From Turritopsis dohrnii (Eukaryota > Cnidaria > Hydrozoa > Anthoathecata > Oceaniidae): a stretch of 64,000 bases of DNA. The notes beneath the pieces are model-generated. The model was not told where the DNA came from, did not search any database, and saw only the letters and a program-made list of their open reading frames with translations. The stretch spans positions 62,001 through 126,000 of the forward strand of contig BQMF02000629.1 in assembly GCA_027922465.2 (NCBI GenBank), given 5' to 3'. Shown here in pieces: positions 46,201-55,463 of the stretch. Each line of letters opens with the position of its first letter. Position 1 is the stretch's first letter. The position numbers and the translations under genes were made by a program.

Positions 46201-47674
46201 ATAAACCATGAAAGATAACCATTTCTAAATTATCAAGAATAAAATTAATGTTTAAGGCAGCCATGTTGGAAAACTTTGCCTAGGGTTCTTCAATTCTTAG
46301 TGGAAATCTTTAAGGGAATGGGTTTCGATCACATCAAGAGCCGGATAGGTGGAAACCAGCCTTTAAATATCATGTAGATGGCCTCGGAGCTAGGATGTTG
46401 GTTAAAGAAAAAGAAGCATCAAAGCGTTAAAAATTGCTGCACTGGGCTGAGCATCACAATTTGTACAATTTGTATCTCATGTCCTATAAACTTTATCTTA
46501 TGGAATACTTGTATGCTATTGTAAGAACCAATTGATATCAACTGATTGCCCATAAATTTGTAACATATGACTTGCAGAAAATATGCTTAAAAGTCCATTT
46601 ACAAAGTCATTTGATTGTATATTGTTTGAAATTTGTTCCCATTTAATACAATCTGTAAATAAAATGTTCTAAAAATCTAAAGGTTCATTAAAAACGTAAA
46701 ACCTTTTGTATTATAGGCCGTGAACACACTTCAGAAGAAGATAGTGATAATAGAACAAATAATAAGCTCCAAAAAGGTTTGAAAGGATTTCGAATTTTCA
46801 TCTTTTAACTTCTGTGAATAATTTCTAAATTCCCATACTGCAACAACATAAAGAATCTTTTGTTTACTTCATAACTTTTAATAAGTTATTTATTGTTAGT
46901 TCTTTATAAATTGTTACTATTATAATTGTTTCAGGGAAATCTAAGAAATCACGGAAATATAGGCTTTGGTCTGAAGAAGGAATAGCAGCGTTCGACCTTG
47001 AATTTGGTGAGCACTTAGATAAGGAACGGGGCTATCCAAGTAAGTATTGAGTGGCATTCAAATGAACGTTGATGAGAACGTTTCTCAATATTCGTATTTT
47101 CAGTTTCTCTCCTTGACATTTTTTTTTTTAAATCACTCACCCCACTCAAGGCCGAAGCCACTACAAGGAGTGGGGCTACATATTCCTGATGTTCATCATA
47201 GCGTTAATCTCCCCGACTAGCCTTCATTTTTCCCGAAATACATCAGGGAATCGAGGTAGTTGCAGTACCTCCAGGAGTCATGACTTTTTCAACACCCAAC
47301 CTCAGCGGGGTTTGAACCCTCAATTTTGGGTTCCTAAGCTCAATGCTTTAACCACTAAGCCGGCATTGATATTAAGATGATATCCAACAAGATAATATCA
47401 GATATTGGGATTTGTTCTGTTCAGACAAAATTTATCTGATCTGTTATATACTACTCTATATACCTTTTTGGGTGAAAAAAAAACTAAGCTAAACAAGAAC
47501 GTTTTCATTTTAGTCACATATTTCATTTTCTTAACAGGTAGAAAAGAAATTGAAAAATTTGGGAAACGGTTTAATTTAACGTACATTCAAGTGCGTACAA
47601 GAATTGTGAACGTTAGACGCTTAAGATTGGAAAATAGAAGAAAAATCAAAAAACAAATTGGCATCGATATGTGA
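28150..47674 (+). CDS. SET - repeat linker - zinc finger - tyrosine recombinase - Myb-like fusion gene
   Basis: Phase-compatible exons with GT-AG borders are 28150-28248, 33918-33977, 34572-34683, 34767-34922, 34998-35043, 35143-35976, (transposon), 39778-42694, 42774-42959, 45407-45475, 46717-46776, 46935-47039 and 47538-47674 (TGA). Together they give about 1,590 residues plus an unseen N-terminus. Domain order is SET, 19 copies of a 27-residue repeat, two zinc fingers, a Crypton-type tyrosine recombinase and a C-terminal Myb-like basic segment. I recall uncharacterised fish and cnidarian proteins, often named KMT5A-like, with similar SET, C2H2 and recombinase modules. A nuclear, DNA-binding, chromatin-modifying role is inferred. 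Alternatively it is the coding gene of a mobile element. As assembled, the gene is split by a 3.8-kb transposon in the linker, so this copy may be inactive unless that DNA is removed by splicing. Confidence 0.8.
30505..30821 (-). mobile_element. tRNA-derived SINE with 13-bp target duplication
   Basis: On the minus strand it starts GCGCTGTAGTGTAGTGGTAA (A box) and has GATCGGGGTTCGATTCCCC (B box) close behind, with a head resembling a Gly/Asp/Glu-type tRNA. A 200-bp body and a short CATA repeat tail follow. TTCTTCACTGATG flanks it at 30492-30504 and 30822-30834, proving insertion by target-primed reverse transcription. Confidence 0.92.
31248..31921. mobile_element. PIF/Harbinger-like MITE
   Basis: The ends are about 32-bp near-perfect inverted repeats starting GGCCACCTATAATTAATCAT. 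TAA lies on both sides (31245-31247, 31922-31924). A 3-bp TWA duplication with GG-starting termini is the hallmark of PIF/Harbinger elements. It lies exactly within one 94-bp satellite unit. 674 bp, no coding capacity. Confidence 0.88.
31986..32770 (+). pseudogene. Non-LTR retrotransposon reverse transcriptase fragment
   Basis: An open stretch to about 32370 encodes the thumb side and C-terminal part of a CR1/jockey-type reverse transcriptase ORF2 (EWGQKWLVSLNASRTKLLS, then LLGLTFTKNF and ATIRHCLEYC). After an internal deletion and frame change, 32467-32652 encodes the usual end of such proteins (FYSSTLFPRTVRLWNSFP) with a stop. The 3' UTR runs to an A-rich tail near 32790. Palm, catalytic motif and endonuclease are missing. 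It is a dead, 5'-truncated copy inserted in the 94-bp satellite, in an intron. Confidence 0.85.
33918..35043 (+). CDS. SET domain exons of the fusion gene
   Basis: Exons 33918-33977, 34572-34683, 34767-34922 and 34998-35043 have proper splice borders and compatible phases. They encode GFGVFTGCEIEEGEFILAYRG-like start strands, a GNFIYHG segment, SFCIDAT, MVNDS, HLCLFATKPISSGTEI and YDYG. These match SET-domain landmarks of KMT5A-type enzymes (GVFA, EYHG, CVDAT, INHS, GEELLYDYG). The usual N-H-S motif, part of the cofactor site, reads N-D-S here. Related fusion proteins, as I recall, also have N-D at that place. Methyltransferase activity on a histone or other protein is plausible but not shown. 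The intron before 34572 holds a repeat also found near 62900. Confidence 0.85.
34351..34520. repeat. Dispersed repeat in SET intron (pair with 62889-63060)
   Basis: The block with GAATGATGTCCTTAGAGGAAA, TTCAATTTATGTATTTTACA and GGATTTTATGC recurs with about 80 percent identity by eye at 62889-63060. The family is unknown. Confidence 0.6.
35326..35976 (+). repeat. 81-bp coding tandem repeat, left block (8 units)
   Basis: Eight in-frame units of 27 residues, consensus GIVDMTA(I/F)GLDVPSKSSPLPSCKATSD. The units are nearly identical at DNA level, so the array is young or homogenised. The repeat is Ser/Pro-rich and probably disordered. Continuous with 39778-40674 apart from the transposon. Confidence 0.93.
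35977..39773 (+). mobile_element. 3.8-kb DNA transposon with 4-bp target duplication (Sola-like?)
   Basis: Perfect inverted termini of about 39 bp start CGTCGTCTCAATTCAAGACA. The duplicated target CGAT lies at 35973-35976 and 39774-39777. At least a dozen GCCTTAAGTCCA words sit in both orientations within 500 bp of each end (35996-36310, 39445-39755), which suggests clustered transposase-binding sites. The element carries a four-exon transposase-like gene that lacks a recognisable DDE core. A 4-bp duplication is typical of Sola elements, but this family name is an inference. It splits the repeat linker of the SET-recombinase gene. Near-identical termini point to a recent insertion. Confidence 0.92.
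37013..39424 (+). CDS. Transposase-like protein of the 3.8-kb element, C-terminally short
   Basis: Exons 37013-37295, 37613-37678, 37778-37863 and 38009-39424 join in phase (1, 1, 0) with GT-AG introns and give 616 residues from ATG. Exon 1 has a GDLVYVEAKVFD... strand-rich segment, exon 3 an acidic Ser-rich stretch, and exon 4 a Cys cluster (C..C-N-C-x3-C at about 350-371), a basic KRERKRDKPKKRSR stretch, then LNTLNISEKRVRTVL, DGRGRH and RCDTC. This order (C-rich, SEKRV, RGxH, DxC) is that of a widespread uncharacterised transposase family in arthropods and cnidarians. The catalytic half that should follow is absent, because a stop comes right after the CDTC region. The protein may bind DNA without cutting it, or the copy may be internally deleted. 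Confidence 0.72.
39778..40674 (+). repeat. 81-bp coding tandem repeat, right block (11 units)
   Basis: Eleven further units of the same 27-residue repeat. Variant positions (I/F at residue 8 of the unit, D/G, V/L, K/M/I) recur with a rough period of three units, suggesting a 243-bp higher-order repeat. The last unit passes into unique sequence at GIDFAVN. Confidence 0.93.
39778..42694 (+). CDS. Large exon: repeats, zinc fingers and tyrosine recombinase domain
   Basis: Residue numbers count from 39763. After 11 more linker repeats come an acidic region, a C2H2 finger (C422, C425, H435, H440) and a second finger of C-x2-C-x11-H-x3-C type (C500, C503, H515, C519). From about 680 to 940 a tyrosine recombinase fold can be read: box I arginine in NARRGGEP (R783/R784), a beta-strand lysine in YQTGKG, ATKNR (R899), FGHS (H925) and the nucleophile tyrosine in ENVYQAP (Y934). 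The first histidine of the classical H-x-x-R is Thr896, as I recall it is in related animal proteins. The layout resembles Crypton recombinases and the Crypton-derived DUF3504 domain. It may bind DNA only, or be active. The exon ends in phase 1 at AAAAAAG|GTATTT. Confidence 0.85.
43682..44246 (+). mobile_element. Non-autonomous Helitron, family A copy 2
   Basis: Nearly identical to 21862-22431 over its full length, with the same TC start after A, terminal hairpin and CTAG end. It lies in the intron 42960-45406 of the fusion gene. Its 3' end is directly followed by another Helitron start. Confidence 0.88.
44247..45227 (+). mobile_element. Helitron, family B, abutting copy 2 of family A
   Basis: It begins TCTATATTCTAATACGCGCT at the first base after the CTAG of the previous element. 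It ends with an AACCTGT...ACAGGTT hairpin followed by ACTAG before T. Inside, a stretch near the start (about 44262-44303) recurs inverted at about 44996-45041 around GTGCAC/GCGCGTATT words. No Rep/helicase frame. Confidence 0.75.
45407..47674 (+). CDS. 3' exons of the fusion gene: Myb-like C-terminus
   Basis: Exons 45407-45475, 46717-46776, 46935-47039 and 47538-47674, all entered in phase 1, encode an acidic linker (YEEMLSDDNDVDYQPLSNEG), a short charged exon, then KYRLWSEEGIAAFDLEFGEHL and a final basic segment SRKEIEKFGKRFNLTYIQVRTRI...VRRLRL. A W-S-x-E-E start with a second helix pair and a basic end is typical of the Myb/SANT-like tail that, as I recall, closes related recombinase proteins. 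It probably binds DNA. The last exon ends with TGA, and its tail sequence is partly repeated just downstream. Confidence 0.75.
47128..47376 (-). mobile_element. tRNA-derived SINE (minus strand) in the last intron
   Basis: On the minus strand it contains GCCGGCTTAGTGGTTAAAGC (A box) and GAGGGTTCAAACCCCGC (B box) at tRNA-like spacing. A 180-bp body ends in a run of A. A different family from the two other minus-strand SINEs. No clear target duplication. Confidence 0.82.
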
Positions 47675-47799
47675 AGAGTTATTTTGTTATACTTTGTTTT
47701 GTTATTTATTTTTATTATTTATTTTACCGCTGTTATGTTTACCTTTACTTTTGTATTTATATTTTACATTGTATTTACCTTTAGTTTATTTAGTTTAGG

Positions 47800-47990
47800 A
47801 AAACAAAGAAAAATCCAAACAGAAATCCACATAGATATGTGAAGTCTTCTTTTGTTACTGCTTTGTTTTGTTATTTTTCCCTTGTTATGTTTACCTTTAG
47901 TTTATACAGTTTAAATTGAGAATGGAAAAACAAAGAAAAATTGAAGAATGGAAAAACAGAATTGATCCATCCTATTTTTCCATCGACCCT
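47800..47990 (+). repeat. Partial duplications of the fusion gene's 3' end
   Basis: Around 47805-47900 the sequence repeats the end of the last exon and its 3' flank (GAAAAATCCAAACAGAAATC, GATATGTGAAG, then TTTTGTTA, TGTTATGTTTACCTTTA), and GAATGGAAAAACAAAGAAAAAT at 47920 starts a third, shorter copy. The direct duplication lies downstream of the stop. A possible polyadenylation signal AATAAA is at 48275. Confidence 0.6.
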
Positions 47991-48818
47991 TTGGTTGTTA
48001 AGTTTATTAAACAGAAAGTTACATTTGTGTTGTTATCTGGTTTTTTAAGTAACGGTGCAACTTTTTTCATACCTTTTTTCATACATATTCAATTTTGAAG
48101 ATTTTGCAACTTTAAGGTGACACATACATTTTTATGAGATATTGTCAAGTTGATGTCTTAAATAATATTCCAGTCATCCCATGAAACCTTGTTCTCCTGA
48201 AATGAAAATCTACTATTTTCAAAGTTAAAGTTTAATGTTAAAGATGATAGCCATTGTTGTTCATTTGTATCGCAAATAAAATCTCATGCTTAAACTAGGA
48301 AGCTGTGTTGACTGTTGTACACTAGTGTTGACTGGCCCCGCATTATGTTACCTATGGTTTTTAAAAATTTAATATAGCATATGAATCATCATCAAGAATC
48401 AATCTTATGTTATCGAAAAAAAATTCACCTTCTGAATGAAAACTTTCTTTCCTATCTTTATGAAATGTCATTAAGGTTATATGATATCTTATGACTGACA
48501 TTGTACTCATTAAACCTTCATTATATTGTTCTTCCATTAATTTGTCATTTCAGGACGGAAAAAATTCAAGTATCTTTCCTTATGCAAGTTTGTGCTGGTG
48601 GATATAAAAAGTTGATAGATATAAAAACATTTCCTTAAGAAGAAATAAATACTCAGCTATTTGCAGTCATTCCAGGTTTAAGTGCTTGATAAAAATCTGG
48701 AATCTGTGACATTGTGGCATTCATCAATTCATAAAGAGCTTTTTGAAGTGATACTGAAGTCATATTCTATTGATGTGTTTGAAAAGAAGAAGAAGCATTT
48801 TCCAAAATGTTGTCAAAT

Positions 48819-48982
48819 ATATACTGTTATGCATTAGAATGAAATCCTAGAAGTTAGAGTTTATGCATTGATGGTGACCATGTTTTGGAGAGACACCGAA
48901 ATATACTGTTATGCATTAGAATGAAATCCTAGAAGTTAGAGTTTATGCATTGATGGTGACCATGTTTTGGAGAGACACCGAA
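48819..48982. repeat. Perfect 82-bp tandem duplication
   Basis: 48819-48900 is repeated without visible change at 48901-48982. This is a very recent local duplication, or an assembly artefact. Confidence 0.9.
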
Positions 48983-51040
48983 ATTGCTGTAAAGTTGATA
49001 ATGCTTGGGGTTTCCTACCATCTGTTTGCCTCTACTGTTACTCTACTGGATTGTTGTTGCAGATGATAAAACTATGGTGTTCATGTAATTGGGCAGAGAT
49101 TGAATCTTTTTGTGAAGCAACTGAAAATTTAGTTTAGATGAAATTCAATTGGAAATGTGTGTGTGTTAGACCTGGTGAGTAATTTCATGCCTTGGGATTT
49201 TAAAATTTAGTTCAGAGCTCTCTGAATTCTGAAAACTGTCAGCATCAGCATCATTATTCACTGTAATTCCTTAATAAACCCTTACATATTCCAATCCAAT
49301 TTTATTTTTGTGTTTTCTGAAAATGTATTAATGCTTCACGTTATGTTATAACAATAGAGCAGATAAGCAATAAACATTGATGAAGCAACGGGTTATAATA
49401 TGTCTTTAGTTTTTAAACCTTTTTGTTTTTAGCTCTCAAAAGGAAGAAAAGACGTTTAACTTGACCAAATTTTCTACTATTGTCATGCCAACAATATTCA
49501 TGTTGTTCTTTATCACAACCTTGAGATGCCTGTTGTTCGAATATTGGTGTTTTCGCTTTGCTGCAGTAACAATTTCCTATATACATTGCTTTTTTTGGAA
49601 AGGTTTGATAAAAAATTTTTAAATCTCCTTAAAATTTTTTCAGCTCTTCTTAAGCAGCATACTTCAGTAGTGTGGAACTAACAAAGTTACATTTTATTAT
49701 ATTAAACAGAATTGTAATTTTAATTTTTTTTAACCTTGACTTAGTCATGAAGGAAGAGTATGAATGCTATCTCACTCTGCTAAGGCATTACTATACTAGT
49801 AAACTTATCCAGCAAAATTAAAATGCTTAGAATGTTGCCAAAATTGTAGTCTTGTAATTCAGGTGAAAACAAGTCAGTTTGTATGGTACTTGTACTGAAC
49901 ATGGACTTGCTCCATGCAATGTTATCGATGCGTAGGAGAGCAAAAAAGAATGTATTGTCTATTCTTTACACAATCACCAGTTGAATGAAATTTTAAACTT
50001 TTAAAAATATAATAGAATCTTTATTACTGACATCGATCATTTGAGCTTTAGTTTGAGCTTTAGTTTTGTTTTCTTATGCTACAACATGCTACCACATGCT
50101 TGATTATCCAAGATTCAATTTTCTTTTTTTGTAACCTTTATAGTTACTATGGTTGTTTATGGCTTGGAAATCATGTGTTCAATGTTATTTCTGTGCATTT
50201 TATCTTTTTTTATCTGGTCTTTTTTCTGCCTTTACAGTAGCTGAAGAAAACCTTCTTATTTTTGTGTTTTGAATCAGATATTTCGTTTTGGTTGGTTTTG
50301 TCCAATTTGAGTAAGTTTAAATTAGGGTTTCTGGAAATAACCAACCACTTTAATGCAACTGCATGTCTTATGAAACCTTTGCTCATGGTTTCAAAAAGTG
50401 ATCATCTCTCTTTTACTTTCATTAAATATTTTTTGCTTTGTCATGCTTTAAGTTTGATCATGACTATTTTTGACTTGGTGCTTCCAACGGAACATGTCCC
50501 AAGTGCAAATACAAAAAGAGCATGTGTGAAAAGTTTGTTAAAAATCAGCATAAAGCTTTTCGTAAAAACAAGTTTACGTCATCAGGTGCAAATACAAATG
50601 TTTATTTTCAACCTGTTACAATTTGGTCTATCTCTCAAAAGATTTTTAGTATATATTTCACCACCTTTAGGCATATCTACAACACTTCACATCAGCAATA
50701 GTATTAAACAAACAACAAACTTTTCTTTAACACTCAGACTGTAATTGTAATGAAAAATTGTAACTTTTAACATTTTAACATAACCAACATAAATTTTTTG
50801 CTTTGTAATATTGTAAGTTTTAACATTGTATTTGAACATTGTATTGTATAGGAAAATACTGCTTGCTTGTCAGTAAGAGTTAGTACCCAAGCAATTAGGG
50901 ATATTTCTCAGCCTTGGTACATATTGATCACCATCTCATACAGAAAGGCTACTTTTCTTGCAGTTAGTCAACATAACAGAAAGGATGATCAATGCAAAAT
51001 GGAATTTGGTTTCGTTTGGTTCCACATGTTTTCTTAGTAT
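48983..51040. other. Intergenic, nothing recognised
   Basis: A 160-codon open stretch at 50262-50744 starts at TTG, is hydrophobic and Ser/Leu-rich and shows no domain. I do not call it a gene. Confidence 0.4.
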
Positions 51041-51044
51041 TTTT

Positions 51045-51800
51045 CCGATTGTTGGTAGTCTGTGTCGTCTGCAAGGGGTACAGTGGTATCCCGTGTATCT
51101 ATGATCATAGTTTGTGATTTTTTGCTCCAATTCCCATCTATTTCTTAGTTTGTGTATTCATTATACTCAGATGTTTTCTTTGTATCTTCTGAGTGTTTCT
51201 TGGTAATCTGTGTCATCTATAAGTGGTACTGCAGTTTTTGAGCATTTTAGAAAAGTTTTGTAAAATGATCAATGTTTCGCTTGCGCACCAGAACGGAATT
51301 TGAATTGCTTCTACTTAATTTCTAAAACTGAGATCTATTCTCAGTAATTTCTCATTTAGTTGATAGTCTGTGTCACCTGCAATTGGTACAGTGGTACAGT
51401 AGTTTAAGTATCATACTATGCTTTTCATTATGTTTTTCCACAATTTTGTTGTTATTCAAATACATGAAGCCATCTTTTAAATCCAGCATTTGGTTTGACA
51501 TTCACTCAATCATTATCAGGTGTTCCTTCCTGACTTAAATTAGTTTTGAATTTTCATTTTATCTGGAGCTAGTAAATCATTTTCCATGTTTGCTGTATTT
51601 CACTGTATATGTAAAATTCCCAGCCAATGTGACCATGTTCTAACTCTGGTGAAATTCCCCATCTCTGTATGAACAACATTGTACGCAACGGTGAATGTTT
51701 TGAAAAATCCTAATCCTATTCTATCTATTCTCAGTAATTTCCGTTTATTTGTTGATAATCTGTTTTGTCTGCGATTGGTACAGTAGTTTGAGTATTTCTG
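51045..51800. repeat. Diverged repeat of about 154 bp
   Basis: A block of the form GTTGATAGTCTGTGTC, ATCTGCAATTGGTACAGT, AGTTTGAGTAT recurs at about 51050, 51205, 51360 and 51752, with TTCTCAGTAATTTC before several copies. Spacing is 154-155 bp for the first three. A small degraded satellite. Confidence 0.6.
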
Positions 51801-53167
51801 TCAATGTTGAAACCACCCTTAAATAATTAAGTTAACTTTATCATATTTTGTGCTAGCACAGTGGATTCAGTCTGTCAACTAAACAAAAGTAGCCATATTT
51901 ATGTGATTGAGCAGCCTATAAATACTGTGCCCCACCCATTTCTTTTTATTAATGGTTATTCTGAGCAAATAGATTGGATCAATTTTTGTTTTGTATTCTT
52001 CAAATAAGTCCTTTTTTAAGACACCTTTTTTTAGGTTCTATAATTGTTAATTCGTGAGGCTGCACACCTTGATGACTATCTCTTCTTGTCCTCATATCAT
52101 ACCCTTATAAAGTGAATTCTCTTGCTACAAAATATTCCATAGGCACAAAATTAATAACTTTCTTGAGTCACTTATTTTATGTCTTAGCTATTTTGATTTG
52201 TTAAGCAGGAATACGTACTTCTTAATGCCTTTACATGTTTCTCACTCTTTTTAGTTAAATGAAAAAATGACGTATGATATTCAAAAATATTTTTTTGTTA
52301 CTTAACGAAAGGAGAATTTGAACTTTATATCCTCTATTCTTCATTGTATCACAGTCTAAAGTACATGAGAATTATACAAAATAAATATTTACTTATTTCA
52401 CAATATTTCACAATATTGGGATCCCCACAACGACACAGTAGAGAAACTAAATAGATGAAGTATTAAACTTGCTGTGAACGAACTTCATTGACATAGCAAA
52501 CGGTATACACTCTTTTGAAATAGTGACTATATTATATAGATAGACTATATAGATGTTGGTGCTTGTCCAGTCATCATTAGTATCACTATCATCATGCTCG
52601 TCGGAATTTTTTTCGTTAACTGGTCTTTTTCTAATGCTGTAGGCAAAACTTTGAAAATAAAATATCGACAGAACATGGGATTAATATTTGATGATTAAAT
52701 CACAGTAACATGAGTTCAAACTCATGTTACCATCCATGCAATTCTTTCCATCATTCTGCTTGACGGTACCATTAAGATCATGGTGTCAGAAGCAAGCTGA
52801 CTCTTTCAATTCCGCCTATTTTGGCTTGTTTTTGTGTTGAATTCCTGGTAATTGTTCTTGAAGAATGAGATTTTCATGTTATTCAATAAATTTCAGCTTT
52901 TCTTGATAATCCTTATCATATATAATTTTCTATTCTATCTTTTCTATTCTATTCTTTTGATAAGATAGATAGATGCCCTACCGATATTGTTTAATTAAAT
53001 TACTTTTAACAATAAAATTGATAATATATAATAATAATAATACAACATAATGAATAACAACCATACTTATATTGTGTTTACTTCAAAATGTAGGATCTAG
53101 GATCCTTACAAGGTACAAATGTAACCGTTATTAAGCAAGAAGGATAATACAGCTATTAAGGTGTTAG
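51801..53167. other. Intergenic, nothing recognised
   Basis: AT-rich. A short 10-bp hairpin GTAACATGAG/CTCATGTTAC occurs near 52707-52732. No genes seen. Confidence 0.45.
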
Positions 53168-53170
53168 TAA

Positions 53171-53663
53171 GGGATTGTTCACAAATGACGTCAACCATTT
53201 TTTCAAGATTTTTGACCCCCCCTCCCCCCTCTGTCAACCTGCGTCAACTTTGCGTTGCCCCTCCCCCTCAGTTGACGTCATCGTTTGAGAAGACCCCCCC
53301 CCGCCTCCAAAACAAAACAACCTCCATCCACCCCACTAGTCCTTTTGTATGTTAGTTTCTTACGCAGTTTTAATAAGACGTGAAAATATTTGAAATGATC
53401 TTCGTGTAATTTTTCTCTGATCAAACTCCATCTGTGCTTATTGTTTTACGTTCGTGCATCACGGACCACATCAAGATCACATTCAGTGTTAACATTTTCA
53501 TAAGAAACTTTTACTTAATTAGAAAAATCAAGGTTCTGCAAAATTGTGTGGGTTGACGTCAACTAGTATCACATCCCCTCCCCCCCTCCCCCGTCAACCA
53601 GCGTCAACTTTAGTATAACCCCCCCTCCCCCCCTAACAGTTGACGTCATTTGTGAACAGTCCC
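53171..53663. mobile_element. PIF/Harbinger-like MITE with C-rich subterminal blocks
   Basis: The inverted ends start GGGAYTGTTCACAAATGACG and are flanked by TAA on both sides (53168-53170, 53664-53666). Behind each end lie CCCCCTCCCCCC blocks with GTCAACCxGCGTCAACTTT words in inverted order. No transposase. Confidence 0.85.
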
Positions 53664-53930
53664 TAAGGGAAAGAAGCATTGACTTTCTTAAAAAAATTCC
53701 CTCTTTTATATTTGGTTTCAGCCACTTGTTAAGTTTGGCTAGTAAAAATATTCCATTGAAAATTTTGGGAAACACTATATCATTTTTTTAAAGGACTGCT
53801 CTTCCTGATTTCATCAGAACATGTCTCTGGTAGGGCCTTGAAACTTTAGCTGACTTTGATTGGCTTTGACGACCACATTTTGGTTAGCCACCATTAAAGT
53901 TTTCCTGTTCTTTAGTTATTTCTCAATGCT

Positions 53931-54459
53931 CCCCTTTCATATCCAGCCACATGTGCTGGTGCCATGCAAGCAGGTTCCGCCATTTAAGCTCTTGTCTCTA
54001 CCTAATTAGAGTCTTGACTTGTTTTGTTTTTGTTGTTTTTTGTTGTTTTTTTTAACTATAGTGGTTGTTGTGGTTGATTCTTCACTTGACATGTTTAATG
54101 TACAACAGATAACACCATTCACTGAATTATTGACAAAATTGAATTGTATGACAAAAATAAAAAGTACTTAATACTGATAATGATAATAGATAAAACGGTA
54201 CAATTTCTGCTGTGGATCAACAGAAATGGAGCAAAAAAGAACGCGAGGAAAGGAAACGAAATCTATTTGTGTTTCCACAACTCAACAAAATTTACAAGAA
54301 CGTAAAAAAGTTAAACAAATAAGAACAAATAAGTAACAAATAATATTCATAATATAAATAAATATAATTATAATCCCCTTTCATATCCAGCCACATGTGC
54401 CGATGCCATGCAAGCAGGTTCCGCCATTTAAGCTCTTGTCTCTACTAATTTAGAGTCTC
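53931..54459. repeat. Direct repeat pair 444 bp apart
   Basis: CCCCTTTCATATCCAGCCAC...CTTGTCTCTAC at 53931-54005 returns almost unchanged at 54375-54447. A weaker related block is near 54957 (CATGTCCGCCAATTAAGCC). The origin could be a tandem duplication. An LTR nature is not supported by any coding region. Confidence 0.7.
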
Positions 54460-54469
54460 AATGCTCTCC

Positions 54470-55340
54470 TTAGACTCTTGGTGAATCTGAATCACTTACT
54501 ACTGTTGAATCCCTGCAGAACATAATTCCACGTAGCTAGTCCAAACTTAGACGTTTTCCATATTTTTTCCACATGAAGTAGTTTTAATAGATATTTTTGA
54601 AAAAATCATTGACTTTATATCGTATATCGTATATGCCTCATATTGCTTCTAATATAAAATCCTTCTAGTGGTGCAGATCTCACCAATGTAAATGGGAAAG
54701 TATGTATTTGATGTGCACCTGGTATGCTTGAAATTTCTTTTTGTCACTAGACATTTGGTGTTTGCTATAGATCACATTCACCAAACTGTTTTTCCTTAAT
54801 ATTTGGTCTCTTTTAAAAATCACACGACTTTAATTTTAAAAATCCGATAGGATACTTTACAGGAGTGGCTTTTGCCCTTGAGGCAACATAGGATGCCTGT
54901 GCTGTTTGATTTTGGTTCTTGGAATTGTAAACATAGTATACAAGGCAAATGTCATGTCCGCCAATTAAGCCATTGTCTGCCTTAAATCTTTTAAAGACTC
55001 TGGGGGAATCGGAATCACTAATGAGCGTAGATTCTTTCCGCTAAAATTGGATTATGAACTTGATATATGTTATAATGTGTCTTTTTATGTCCTGAAAATG
55101 ATTGTAAAAATGGTACTCCTGTAATGTCTTTGAATATAGAATCACTTTTACCTTAATCTTCAGCTATCTCCATTATGGGAATGCTGAGTTATGGCCATCA
55201 ATCTGGCTTCTCAATCTGAACAAGCTACCCTTTTTAGCGTTCTTTAGTGGTATTTCAAGTGATGTTTCAAGTAGTCATGTAAAATTGGCTTTCGATATTT
55301 CATTGTGAGATGATGACTAAGACTTTATGGAGTGCATGAG
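54470..55340. other. Intergenic, nothing recognised
   Basis: No open frames of note and no clear repeats beyond the weak match near 54957. Confidence 0.45.
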
Positions 55341-55354
55341 CAACCTCAGTCAAT

Positions 55355-55463
55355 GTATCTAGGACCTCCTTCGCAGGACCCTCATTGATAACAGTACCTT
55401 AAGGAACTGAAGAGGCTATCCTGGGTAAACATTCGTAAATAATAATAATAATAATAATAATTC
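55355..55463 (+). repeat. 3' tail of a LINE/SINE-type retroelement (copy 3)
   Basis: It carries the same block as 1996-2067 (CTAGGACCTCCTTCGCAGG, CAGTACCTTAA, CTGAAGAGGCTATCCTGGG) and ends in an (AAT)n run at about 55439-55463, the usual simple-repeat tail of such elements. Confidence 0.65.

Noticed and set aside
50262..50744. 160-codon plus-strand frame
   Set aside because: Its first codon is TTG, its composition is hydrophobic and AT-driven, and it has no recognisable motif or splice context.
53931..54459. Solo LTR retrotransposon from the direct repeats
   Set aside because: Repeat arms of about 80 bp lack TG...CA ends and there is no coding or primer-binding sequence between them.
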